The position numbers were made by a program, and so were the translations under genes. The notes beneath the pieces were generated by a model. The model saw only the letters and a list, made by a program, of their open reading frames with translations, ran no database searches and had not been told where the DNA came from. Of a stretch of 64,000 nt of DNA, positions 29,581 through 37,024 are shown in pieces (position 1 is the stretch's first letter; the number at the start of each line of letters is the position of its first letter). This stretch comes from Pseudomonadota bacterium (GTDB lineage: Bacteria; Pseudomonadota; Alphaproteobacteria; Micavibrionales; CSBR16-224). Location of the stretch: contig CP053449.1 in NCBI GenBank assembly GCA_013285465.1, forward strand, positions 492,001 to 556,000, in the 5' to 3' direction.

Positions 29581-30282
29581 ATGAAAAAGAAAATTTTCTT
29601 AGGTGTTGTTATGTCTCTGTTTTTACTCGCAGTCATGAACTATTTATGGCTTGAAACGACACGGGCGCAAGTCGAAAAACTGCCGGTCTTGAAATCGGGT
29701 GATTTGGTTTTTCAGACAATCAATACCGGACAAACACTGGCTGTTGCGGCAGCTTCTGCCAGTGCCTATACGCATGTCGGCATTGTGAAGATTGATGAAA
29801 ACGGTACAGCACTGGTCGTCGAAGCTGTCGGCCCTGTCCGTGAAGTTCCGCTGGAAAAGTGGTTAAGGCAGGGAATCTTTGACCGCGTTGCGGTGATGCG
29901 CCTGAACGGGTTGACGGAAAAGCAGGCCGAGAAAATTCTGAAAGCGGCGGAAAAATATTACGGCAGACCGTATGACTTCTTTTTCCTGTTTGATAAGGAG
30001 AAGATTTATTGCAGCGAGCTGGTTTATTACGCCTTTAAAGAGGGGGCGGATATAGATATCGGCAAAATACAGAAAGTCAGCGAGCTGCATATTGATAATT
30101 TCGCCGTGCGTAATCTTATCAAACAACGCTGGCAAAAATACAAACCCTGCCGCCAGCAAAAGGCAGGCACTTTCAGCGCTTGCCTTCCGGTTATCCTGTC
30201 ACAGGAACTGATTACGCCGACAAGCGTTGCCAATGATCCCCGCGCGGAAATGATTTACAAAAATTATATGTTCCGCTGGTAG
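29581..30282 (+). CDS. YiiX/YebB-like NlpC/P60 papain-fold hydrolase
   Basis: A 233-residue exported or membrane-anchored protein; residues 5-22 form a hydrophobic N-terminal segment. The permuted papain-like YiiX family is shown by LKSGDLVFQ at the start of the domain, the histidine in SAYTHVGIV (about 64) and the cysteine in KIYCSELVYYAF (about 145). Members act on amides or thioesters in the envelope; the substrate here is unknown. The ribosome site is weak. It converges with the M48 gene, with 2 bp between stops. Confidence 0.85.
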   Translation: MKKKIFLGVVMSLFLLAVMNYLWLETTRAQVEKLPVLKSGDLVFQTINTGQTLAVAAASASAYTHVGIVKIDENGTALVVEAVGPVREVPLEKWLRQGIFDRVAVMRLNGLTEKQAEKILKAAEKYYGRPYDFFFLFDKEKIYCSELVYYAFKEGADIDIGKIQKVSELHIDNFAVRNLIKQRWQKYKPCRQQKAGTFSACLPVILSQELITPTSVANDPRAEMIYKNYMFRW

Positions 30283-30284
30283 TG

Positions 30285-32666
30285 TCATTTTGCCTTTTGA
30301 TAGATGACGGTGCCGTCGATCTGTTTCAGTTTTTTCTCAAGCCCGCTGACGCCGTCGGCCTCGATAAACAGAAATTCTTCGGGCAGACCGGATTCATAGA
30401 TAAATTGCATCACATCCTCATCGACCTTTTTCTGTGAAGCCCAGAAACCGGGTTTTGTTTTATAGGCGATGACATAGCAGGGGAATTCCGGCATATATTT
30501 GACATCTTTTTGCGCCAGATAAACGCGCGCGATAATCGGATGTTTGGCGGCATGCTCGGACAGATAGGTCAGCGCTTTTTCGGGCAGGTCATGTGCTTTG
30601 AATTCGTCTGCGGACAGAATGGCATCGCGCTCGTCATTGGCGGCGCGGCTGAGATAATGCCAATCATCAAGTTTTTCGTGATAGGGCTTGGCCTCTTCCG
30701 CCCGTCCATCTTTTTCCAGAAATTCAATCGCATAGCCGCAGACATCGGCGGTATAAGAGGGATGCGTTTTCAGGAGTTTTTCCATTTCCGCCAGCTGGCT
30801 TTCGTCTTTTTCGACCATCAGCCTGTACCACAGGCAGTTCAGCAAAGCACCGGCACTGTCAGGATGGCGGCGCAGCATTTCTTCGCTGGCTTTGTAATAA
30901 AGATCATCATCTTCCATGCGCCCTGCGGCACTGACCAGCTCACGCAAATCTTCTTCTTCCAGATCGCCGACGGGTTTTGTTTTTAATTCCTCGTAACGGT
31001 TTTGCCAGTGTTTGCGCTCTTCCTGCCGTCCCTCCCAATGTTCCTGTGCTTTTTCCTGCCATTCGCGGCTGAAATCATTGGCCAGCTTTTCCGCCATGCC
31101 TTCCAGCAGGGCTGTCGCGGCAGAATGACCGGGCGTTGGCGGTTCGGGAACATTGAAATCCGTTCCCAGTGCCGCCAGTCTGTCGGAAACGGAGGGGTGG
31201 GTGCCGGTATAGTCGGTTTTTCGCTTGAGTGCTTGTTCAATACTGTCGGAGACATCCTCCAGATTGCCGAAAAAGGGAGGAATTTCCTTGTAAGGCGCAA
31301 TGTTTTGCAGGTTCTCACCTGTATCGCTGCGTTCCCAGATTTTCCGCCAGAATGTGCCGTTATATTGATCGCCGTAAACGGCGAGGGAGGAGAGCGCCTC
31401 GGCGATGGCGTCTTTTCCGGCAACGCGGGCGGAAAAGGCATCGGCCTCATATTCGCAGCTGCGCGACAGGGCAAAGCTGTAAGCGCTGAAAGTCGCGATA
31501 AACCATTCATAAAAACGGTTCAGTTTCAGCGTGTACCAAAGATGTTCAAAGCGCAGCTTGTCATCCAGTACCAGCCAGCTGTTGCGGATGCGGTAAACCC
31601 ATTGTCCCCAGACATTGTCCTTGGCGGCGACATGGCCGTATTCATGTCCGATCACGCCGGAAAGTTGTTTGGCCGTTTGCGATTGCATCAGCGGCAGACC
31701 GATGGTCAGCACAACGGGCCCCATGCCGAAAAATCCCAGCAATCCGCCGCTACGCGTGACGGAGGCATTTAGCTGGTTATCAATGAAAACGCGCTTGAAC
31801 ATCGGCCCGTTTGCTTTTTGGCAAATCTCCTCCAGCAGGGCGAAAAGTTTCGGGCAGTCCTGCGCCGTGACCTCAACGCCTTCATAATCAAAAGACGGGG
31901 ATAGCAGGGATTTCCCCATATGCCAGGCAAAACCGATCGGTACGGCGGCGATCACAAAGGCCAGTTTGGCAACGCCCGCATTGCCGCCTGTCAGCACAAC
32001 CAGCGCCGCACCAAGCCCCAACCCGACCGGCAGCATCAGCAGAATACTGCCGATAACGACCAGATAGCCCAGAAAGGCAAGCCGGATGGTTTTGCGCCGC
32101 AGCCAGAGGGGGTTGCCCTGGGCGCGGTTCTCGATGTCTTTTACCAGTTCGACAAAATCCAGATATTTGCGCTTTCGCTCCTGCGGGGTATCAATCGTGA
32201 CCTCGTCCACCATCAGCCATAATGTCAGTAATACCGGCAGGGCAAGACAGAAGAACAGTGTGAACAGAAATAAACCGTTAAAACGCATTTCTCCGATGCT
32301 GTATTTTAATCCGGCATCATGTTCCAGCCCCCATTGCGTCACAAAAGGGAAATCCTGCCGTCCTGTGATGTAAACCGCGCCCGACTTGATTTTGCGCCGT
32401 CCGCCGCCATACAGCCACTCCATGAAATCCGCTTTTATCACAACGGGGTAGGGGCCTGATTTTGTGCTGAGATTGGCGTGTATCAGCATTTCCGGCTTGA
32501 AACCGTCGAAATAAAAGCTGCGTTTTTCAATTTTCCACTTTTTATAAGGGCCTTTCCAGGCATCGCTTTGTTCCAGAGCAGGGGAAAAAGAGGTGTTTCC
32601 GGCGGCAAAAAGCAGGGAGGGAAGCCAGATCACCAGAAAAACGAGGGAGACAATCAACTGTTTCAT
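30285..32666 (-). CDS. large M48-family zinc metallopeptidase
   Basis: A 793-residue membrane protease. An N-terminal hydrophobic segment is followed by an extracytoplasmic part, then membrane segments near 135-155 and 200-255. The M48 domain has the zinc site GVIGHEYGHVAAKD and the third ligand in SRSCEYEADAFSARVAG. The last 300 residues are a helical, TPR-like extension (repeated hydrophobic/acidic helices). The start is ATG 32666 with AAAGGA; the frame also contains a TTG one codon earlier. Likely role: cleavage of membrane or periplasmic proteins in quality control. Confidence 0.9.
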   Translation of the reverse strand: MKQLIVSLVFLVIWLPSLLFAAGNTSFSPALEQSDAWKGPYKKWKIEKRSFYFDGFKPEMLIHANLSTKSGPYPVVIKADFMEWLYGGGRRKIKSGAVYITGRQDFPFVTQWGLEHDAGLKYSIGEMRFNGLFLFTLFFCLALPVLLTLWLMVDEVTIDTPQERKRKYLDFVELVKDIENRAQGNPLWLRRKTIRLAFLGYLVVIGSILLMLPVGLGLGAALVVLTGGNAGVAKLAFVIAAVPIGFAWHMGKSLLSPSFDYEGVEVTAQDCPKLFALLEEICQKANGPMFKRVFIDNQLNASVTRSGGLLGFFGMGPVVLTIGLPLMQSQTAKQLSGVIGHEYGHVAAKDNVWGQWVYRIRNSWLVLDDKLRFEHLWYTLKLNRFYEWFIATFSAYSFALSRSCEYEADAFSARVAGKDAIAEALSSLAVYGDQYNGTFWRKIWERSDTGENLQNIAPYKEIPPFFGNLEDVSDSIEQALKRKTDYTGTHPSVSDRLAALGTDFNVPEPPTPGHSAATALLEGMAEKLANDFSREWQEKAQEHWEGRQEERKHWQNRYEELKTKPVGDLEEEDLRELVSAAGRMEDDDLYYKASEEMLRRHPDSAGALLNCLWYRLMVEKDESQLAEMEKLLKTHPSYTADVCGYAIEFLEKDGRAEEAKPYHEKLDDWHYLSRAANDERDAILSADEFKAHDLPEKALTYLSEHAAKHPIIARVYLAQKDVKYMPEFPCYVIAYKTKPGFWASQKKVDEDVMQFIYESGLPEEFLFIEADGVSGLEKKLKQIDGTVIYQKAK

Positions 32667-32746
32667 CAAAAAATCCTTTTAAAATACCGCCTTTTTATCA
32701 TTGCTTAGAAAGCTTTATAAAAACTTAAAATTTTTTTTGCAAAATA

Positions 32747-32778
32747 GGCGCAGGGTTTTGCAAAAACGGAACGTATAA
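32747..32778 (+). promoter_or_regulatory. shared promoter element upstream of the heptad-repeat protein
   Basis: GGCGCAGGGTTTT (32747-32759), a 10-nt spacer, AACGTATAA (32770-32778). Both blocks and the spacer length match the element at 7018-7049. It is about 100 bp before the start codon of the repeat protein. Confidence 0.5.
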
Positions 32779-32874
32779 CCAATATAGGCGGTAAAACAGC
32801 CGATAAAAAACGAGACTTATCAACCAGTAAAATAAAAGACGCAACACATTCAAGAATTTTTAAGGAGAAGACAT

Positions 32875-33612
32875 ATGCGACGATTTGTAACAGGACGATT
32901 TTTAACAGGGCGCGCTTTAACCATGGCAGCCGTTACGGTTTTGACGGTCGGGCTTTCCGGTCCGGCTTATGCGAGAGAGGCGGCAGCGCCTGAAGTGGAT
33001 GGCGGGCCGGAATATCACCGCGATTACCGCGAAGATGTGCGTGACCGCCGTGAAGATGTCCGCGACCGCCGCGAGAATTGGCGTGACCGCCGTGAAAATG
33101 TCCGTGACCGCTATGAGGACAAGCTGGACCGCCGCGAAGATGTGCGTGACCGCAAGGAAGATGTGCGCGATCGTCGCGAGGATGTTCGTGACCGCAAGGA
33201 AGATATCCGCGACCGTCGCGAAGATGTTTGGGATGAAAAACATGACGGCGGCAAATACGATAAAATAGAAGACAGATGGGATCGCCGCGAAGATGTGCGT
33301 GATCATCGCGAGGATGTCCGTGACCGCAAGGAAGATAAATGGGATCGCCGCGAGGATGTTCGTGACCGCAAGGAAGATGTGCGCGACCGTCGTGAAGATG
33401 TCCGCGACCATCGTGAAAATGTCCGCGACCGCCATGAAAACCGTTTTGACCGCCGTGAAGATGTGCGCGATTACAAGAACGGCCCGTCAAAAGGCAAGCT
33501 TGGCCGTTTTGAAGGGCGAGGCGAAAATGCCGGCAAACATAAAGGTGATTTTAAAGGAAAGCACCGCGGCCAGCGTAAAAAACGCCCGTCCGGCCAACGC
33601 GGTAACCGTTAA
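32875..33612 (+). CDS. secreted protein of seven-residue charged repeats
   Basis: A 245-residue exported protein. A signal peptide ends near residue 33 (GPAYA). Residues 51-120 are ten tandem seven-residue units of the form R-(R/K/H)-E-(D/N)-V-R-D. After a 16-residue interruption (121-136) come nine more units (137-199). The tail (200-245) is Gly/Lys/Arg-rich and very basic. One hydrophobic residue per heptad with alternating charges suggests a single long alpha-helix or a polyelectrolyte rather than a classical coiled coil. TAAGGAG precedes the ATG. Function unknown. Open frames on the opposite strand are shadows of the repeat. Confidence 0.88.
   Translation: MRRFVTGRFLTGRALTMAAVTVLTVGLSGPAYAREAAAPEVDGGPEYHRDYREDVRDRREDVRDRRENWRDRRENVRDRYEDKLDRREDVRDRKEDVRDRREDVRDRKEDIRDRREDVWDEKHDGGKYDKIEDRWDRREDVRDHREDVRDRKEDKWDRREDVRDRKEDVRDRREDVRDHRENVRDRHENRFDRREDVRDYKNGPSKGKLGRFEGRGENAGKHKGDFKGKHRGQRKKRPSGQRGNR
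33025..33471 (+). repeat. 21-bp coding tandem repeat, 10 + 9 units
   Basis: DNA-level tandem repeat encoding the REDVRD heptads. Units vary mainly at third codon positions (cgc/cgt, gaa/gag), so the repeat is held at protein level and is not a recent exact expansion. The two blocks are separated by a 48-bp non-repeat spacer. Confidence 0.9.
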
Positions 33613-33633
33613 TATTTCTCTGTAAGAAGACAG

Positions 33634-33687
33634 CACCCCGCCCTTTATACGCTAATTATGTGTATATGATGGGCGGGGTGTTTCTTT
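33634..33687 (+). terminator. intrinsic terminator after the repeat protein
   Basis: A perfect 10-bp stem, CACCCCGCCC (33634-33643) with GGGCGGGGTG (33671-33680), has a nested TATAC/GTATA stem in the loop and is followed by TTTCTTT. It stops the plus-strand transcript before the convergent outer-membrane gene. Confidence 0.8.
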
Positions 33688-33695
33688 GTCCGCAA

Positions 33696-34727
33696 TTAAA
33701 AAGCTTTTTGCCATCCGGCAGTCAGACCGTAATCGCTTTTCAGCTGCGGGCCGTCCAGATCCTGATAAACGGGAATGGCCAGTTCCAGCGCCAGACGGTG
33801 ACCATCCAGCGTGCCGCCCTGCCGGTAAAAATTCACGCCGACAGCGGCATCAACCCGCGTACCGGCACGCAAATCCGTCCGTGCGGCAGGCATCATTGCC
33901 GGATTTAAGGCAGGGTCGCGTCCGTGAATATCCCCCCATCTTTTGCCTTCCAGACGGAAAGACAGTGATGCGGAATCATTCAAATTACGCGCAACCCAGC
34001 CTGTGGCACCGTATTCATTGCCTAGGCGGTAACCGTCGCTGTTACTGCCAAAGCGGAAGACGGTGTTGCCTTGTGCGCCCCATGACCAGTTTTGCAGACG
34101 CTGCGTAAAGGTGATGCCCAGCATCGGATCAACCGTGCCGGAGCCGAGCTGCATCGGATAGGCCAGCTTCACATTACCCATCGGTGTGGTGTCGCGTTTA
34201 TCCGTTGACCCTGTCGGCAGGCTGGCCCCTAATTTCAGCAGCAATTTGTCTTTTTTGCGCTGCTGCGCGGTGCTGTTGTTTTTATCATAAAGTGTGAGCA
34301 GGGCAGACAGTTTGGCATCGCCGATACCTTCGCTTTGCGTTTTGAAACGCACAAGCCCGACATTGACGCTGCTCATTTCCTTGCGGATATAGGGCAGCAT
34401 GGCCATCACGGTCAGATTGTCGGAAATGCCGTACATGGCACCGAACATATGCATATCCATGGTCATTTGCAACGGCGCGACCATAAAGCCCGTCAAAACA
34501 CTCGCCGGGCTAATATCGGTTGTGCCGGTGCGGCTGCCGCTCATTTCCATACGGGCATAGCGGTAGGACAGCATCCATTCGCCTTGTTTATGTGCGTGAT
34601 CGCCCATAACGCCGATCGGCGCATGGTCATCGGGAAGAGTTATTGCGGCGTCATGTGCCCGGGCCGTGGTTGCGGATGTCAGAATCAGCAGGGACAGGGC
34701 GCAAGTCATTGCGTGTTTTTTAAGCAT
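33696..34727 (-). CDS. outer-membrane beta-barrel 'transporter'-type protein, Met/His-rich
   Basis: A 343-residue exported protein with a signal peptide (1-24) and alternating beta-strand pattern to a C-terminal aromatic residue (GWQKAF), as in outer-membrane barrels. The N-terminal mature part, GVMGDHAHKQGEWMLSYRY, and the Met-rich MTMDMHMFGAMYG block resemble barrel proteins found next to copper-handling genes. GGAGG precedes the ATG. It lies 88 bp downstream of the DUF2946 gene on the same strand, probably one operon under the FNR box at 35501. Substrate not known; copper is an inference. Confidence 0.75.
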   Translation of the reverse strand: MLKKHAMTCALSLLILTSATTARAHDAAITLPDDHAPIGVMGDHAHKQGEWMLSYRYARMEMSGSRTGTTDISPASVLTGFMVAPLQMTMDMHMFGAMYGISDNLTVMAMLPYIRKEMSSVNVGLVRFKTQSEGIGDAKLSALLTLYDKNNSTAQQRKKDKLLLKLGASLPTGSTDKRDTTPMGNVKLAYPMQLGSGTVDPMLGITFTQRLQNWSWGAQGNTVFRFGSNSDGYRLGNEYGATGWVARNLNDSASLSFRLEGKRWGDIHGRDPALNPAMMPAARTDLRAGTRVDAAVGVNFYRQGGTLDGHRLALELAIPVYQDLDGPQLKSDYGLTAGWQKAF

Positions 34728-34815
34728 TTTATGCCTCCGTTATCATAGAGCCCGCGCCGGAAAACCGGCGGAGACCATATTTGTTTTGTTATATTATTGT
34801 TATGCGAGAAAGCCC

Positions 34816-35256
34816 TTAGGCGGAGGCGGGCGGTGCGCGGCTGTCATAGCTGCGATATGTGAGGGAGGTATATCGCAGATCATTGCCATGCGGATGCAAC
34901 ACGTCGTCAATAGAGGCCGGAACACGGTCCAGCGCGGCTGTGACGGAAGGCAGGATCTGTTTCACGCCGAAAACGGCCAGATAACATAAGGGACATTTCA
35001 GACGGGGATGCTGTGCGGGCTGTTCCTGCCCGTTTTGCAAATCATCGCGCGTGACCCATTTAAAGCCGTCACCGGTACAGATCAGGATTTTGTCGCCGAG
35101 CAGGGCGGAGAGCGTTTGCGATTCCGCTTTTGCAGCCAGTTTGACCGCCAGCGTCTCTGTATCATAGGCGGCGTAAAAAGGCAGTAGCGCGTTCAGCAAT
35201 AATGCCGCCGCGGTCAAAACAATCAGAAAGCGCTTTTTTAAACTGCCGTATGTCAT
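34816..35256 (-). CDS. DUF2946-family protein
   Basis: A 146-residue protein with one N-terminal membrane or signal segment (about 9-29). It has the DUF2946 core ALLGDKILICTGDGFKWV and the Cys motif KCPLCYLAV near 85-92, followed by a His-containing C-terminus. DUF2946 proteins often sit beside TonB-dependent copper receptors and copper chaperones; direct evidence of metal binding is lacking here. The ribosome site is weak. It lies between the 46-residue membrane protein and the barrel protein. Confidence 0.78.
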   Translation of the reverse strand: MTYGSLKKRFLIVLTAAALLLNALLPFYAAYDTETLAVKLAAKAESQTLSALLGDKILICTGDGFKWVTRDDLQNGQEQPAQHPRLKCPLCYLAVFGVKQILPSVTAALDRVPASIDDVLHPHGNDLRYTSLTYRSYDSRAPPASA

Positions 35257-35295
35257 GGACGCTATTGTTAAGGCTTTTGCGCCATTGTGGCAATA

Positions 35296-35436
35296 TCAAT
35301 GTGTGAAATAGTAGTAAATGAGAGGTGCCCATATAAAGACGGTTGTCAGAGTGCCTTTCACTGTCTGGTAGAGGATCCATCCGGTAAAGGCGTATTTGCC
35401 GTATTTGTGCGTTGCTTTGCTTTTTATAAAGGGCAT
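35296..35436 (-). CDS. 46-residue single-TM small membrane protein
   Basis: A short frame (46 codons plus stop) beginning MPFIKSKATHKYGKYAF and ending YYYFTH. A basic N-terminus precedes one hydrophobic helix (about 18-43: WILYQTVKGTLTTVFIWAPL). It has a clear ATG and fills the gap between the FNR box and DUF2946. No strong Shine-Dalgarno is visible. The amino-acid pattern (Lys/Arg inside, aromatic belt) is unlike random frames. A longer frame over the same DNA (35162-35497) looks like a shadow. Possibly a small subunit or assembly factor of the oxidase. Confidence 0.55.
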   Translation of the reverse strand: MPFIKSKATHKYGKYAFTGWILYQTVKGTLTTVFIWAPLIYYYFTH

Positions 35437-35500
35437 GTTCTGAACTCGACTTTATAGTGGACACCCGAAAGGGTTTTATCATATAAAAAACTTTCATTAA

Positions 35501-35514
35501 TTGATTAAAATCAA
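35501..35514. promoter_or_regulatory. FNR/FixK-type box in the divergent fnr promoter
   Basis: TTGATTAAAATCAA, a perfect TTGAT-N4-ATCAA dyad. It ends 15 bp before the fnr ATG, a position suiting repression of fnr. It is about 65 bp upstream of the minus-strand small membrane protein, with ATAAAA/TATGAT-like -10 sequences at 35474-35483. That suits activation of the 35436-33696 operon. Confidence 0.85.
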
Positions 35515-35529
35515 GTTTGCGGCATAAAA

Positions 35530-36285
35530 ATGCAGGATATGATAAAATTCCCTTGTTTCTCGGATTTGACGCCGGAGCAGCAGCAGCAGGTTGCGACGCT
35601 CTCCTCCCTGAAGCATTTCACATCCGGACAGGAAATTATCGGTTTCGGTGAGGAAGCCGCTTATATGTATTTTGTCGGCGAGGGACAGGTCAAACTGTAC
35701 CGCGCGGATGAAAAAGGACAGGATGCCGTGTTGCGGGTTGTTCCCAAGGGGGACTGGTTTTTTGAGCTTTCCGCCTTTTTCCCGATGAATGCGCCGGCAG
35801 CGGCGGTCACATTGCGGGATGCCGATATTTTAATGATCCCCTCGGGAACGATGCGCGATATCATGTGCCATAATGAAAATTTTGCGCAGAGAATTCTGGG
35901 CCATGCGGCGGAACATTTCCAAATCCTGACCAATAAAGTCATGGATATGACTTTGAAAACGCCGCTGCAGCGCGTCAGTTATTTCCTGTTGCAGGAATTT
36001 ATCCGCCATGGCGGCAAAAACAAAGAATTTACCCTGCCATATAAAAAATCACTGATTGCCAGTGAACTGGGAATGACGGCTGAAACATTCTCGCGCGTTT
36101 TGATGCGGTTGAAGGAAACGGGGATAGAGATTGAGCGCAATAAAGTGACCCTGCCGCATACGGGCGCGCTCTGCGGTGTGTGTGATCCCGCATTGATGCA
36201 TCAATGCCCGAATTTCGATCCCGTACATTGTCCCGCACAGGAGGCATGTCTTTCTGCCAGCTGCCGAAAAACGCGTGTTTCTTGA
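35530..36285 (+). CDS. CRP/FNR-family regulator with C-terminal cysteine cluster
   Basis: A 251-residue transcription regulator: cyclic-nucleotide-like beta-roll (about 8-125), dimer helix, and a winged HTH with SLIASELGMTAETFSRVL. Glu185, Ser188 and Arg189 match the FNR residues that read TTGAT, and two such boxes flank the gene. The usual N-terminal FNR cysteine set is absent (only Cys9, plus Cys113). Instead six cysteines lie at 215, 218, 226, 234, 240 and 245. Bacillus subtilis Fnr binds its [4Fe-4S] cluster through C-terminal cysteines, so redox sensing by the tail is plausible. Confidence 0.9.
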   Translation: MQDMIKFPCFSDLTPEQQQQVATLSSLKHFTSGQEIIGFGEEAAYMYFVGEGQVKLYRADEKGQDAVLRVVPKGDWFFELSAFFPMNAPAAAVTLRDADILMIPSGTMRDIMCHNENFAQRILGHAAEHFQILTNKVMDMTLKTPLQRVSYFLLQEFIRHGGKNKEFTLPYKKSLIASELGMTAETFSRVLMRLKETGIEIERNKVTLPHTGALCGVCDPALMHQCPNFDPVHCPAQEACLSASCRKTRVS

Positions 36286-36295
36286 TTCAAATCAA
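36282..36295 (+). promoter_or_regulatory. FNR box upstream of ompW-cco operon
   Basis: TTGATTCAAATCAA, overlapping the stop codon of the regulator gene. A TTATTATAAAG -10-like sequence begins about 30 bp downstream (36313-36323), fitting class II activation. It serves ompW at 36359 and, with only 36 bp between them, probably ccoN and all following cco genes. Confidence 0.85.
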
Positions 36296-36358
36296 GGACT
36301 TTTTTTTCCCTCTTATTATAAAGTCGTCGCAAAGAAACGTCACAAAAAGGGGGCTATC

Positions 36359-36988
36359 ATGCTTAAAAAACTTGCAACAACAACAATTTTGGGCGGTCTG
36401 TTATGCTGTGCGGCAGCCGGACCGGTTCTGGCCGAAGGCTTTAATTTTCAAAAAGAAAATCTGATGATTCGCCTGCGTGCGATTGATGTGATGCCGGCTG
36501 AAAGCAGTACGCTGAGCATTGCCGATAAAGCAAAAGCCGGCAATCAGGCAGTGCCGGAGCTGGATTTCACCTATTTCTGGACGGATCATTGGGCAACCGA
36601 GCTGATTTTGGCGACCTCCGAACATCATATGTCGACCAAAGGCGGAATTGATCTGGGGGATGTCTGGATTTTGCCGCCGACACTGACGGCGCAGTACCAC
36701 TTTATGCCCGATCAGAGATTCCGCCCCTATCTTGGTGCCGGACTGAACTACACGTTCTTTTATAATGAAAAAGCCGGAACAAGTATCGCGAGCATTGATT
36801 ACGATAACGGTCTGGGCTATGCTTTGCAGGCAGGTTTTGACTACGGTATTGACGATCACTGGGCTATCAATTTTGATGTCAAAAAAGTCTGGCTGAACAC
36901 GGATGTCACCACCACCGGTCCCGCTGTTACCGGAGATGTTGACCTTGATCCCTGGATTATCGGTACCGGTGTGTCTTACCGTTTTTAA
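36359..36988 (+). CDS. ompW: OmpW-family outer-membrane protein
   Basis: A 209-residue eight-strand barrel with a signal peptide (1-25, ending PVLAEG). Family landmarks are NLMIRLRAIDVMP, TYFWTDHWATELILA, LPPTLTAQYHF, RPYLGAGLNYTFFY and the final YRF. OmpW is induced by FNR in enteric bacteria, and an FNR box lies just upstream here. The start at 36359 has AAGGGGG; an earlier in-frame start would overlap the FNR box. Probably co-transcribed with ccoN. Confidence 0.92.
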   Translation: MLKKLATTTILGGLLCCAAAGPVLAEGFNFQKENLMIRLRAIDVMPAESSTLSIADKAKAGNQAVPELDFTYFWTDHWATELILATSEHHMSTKGGIDLGDVWILPPTLTAQYHFMPDQRFRPYLGAGLNYTFFYNEKAGTSIASIDYDNGLGYALQAGFDYGIDDHWAINFDVKKVWLNTDVTTTGPAVTGDVDLDPWIIGTGVSYRF

Positions 36989-37024
36989 GAATAATAAAAA
37001 GTATAAACGGAAGGGTCGGCAGTT

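Noticed and set aside
33025-33471. Regular repeats that might suggest a CRISPR array
   Set aside because: Units are contiguous 21-mers with no unique spacers and remain in frame as protein repeats.
32917-33490. Two minus-strand frames of 172 and 185 codons opposite the repeat protein, one hydrophobic and one His/Gly-rich
   Set aside because: They mirror the 21-bp repeat of the real plus-strand gene, which has signal peptide, ribosome site and terminator.
35162-35497. Minus-strand frame of 111 codons across the fnr-DUF2946 gap
   Set aside because: It overlaps DUF2946 and the better-supported 46-residue frame, and its sequence has no membrane or domain pattern.
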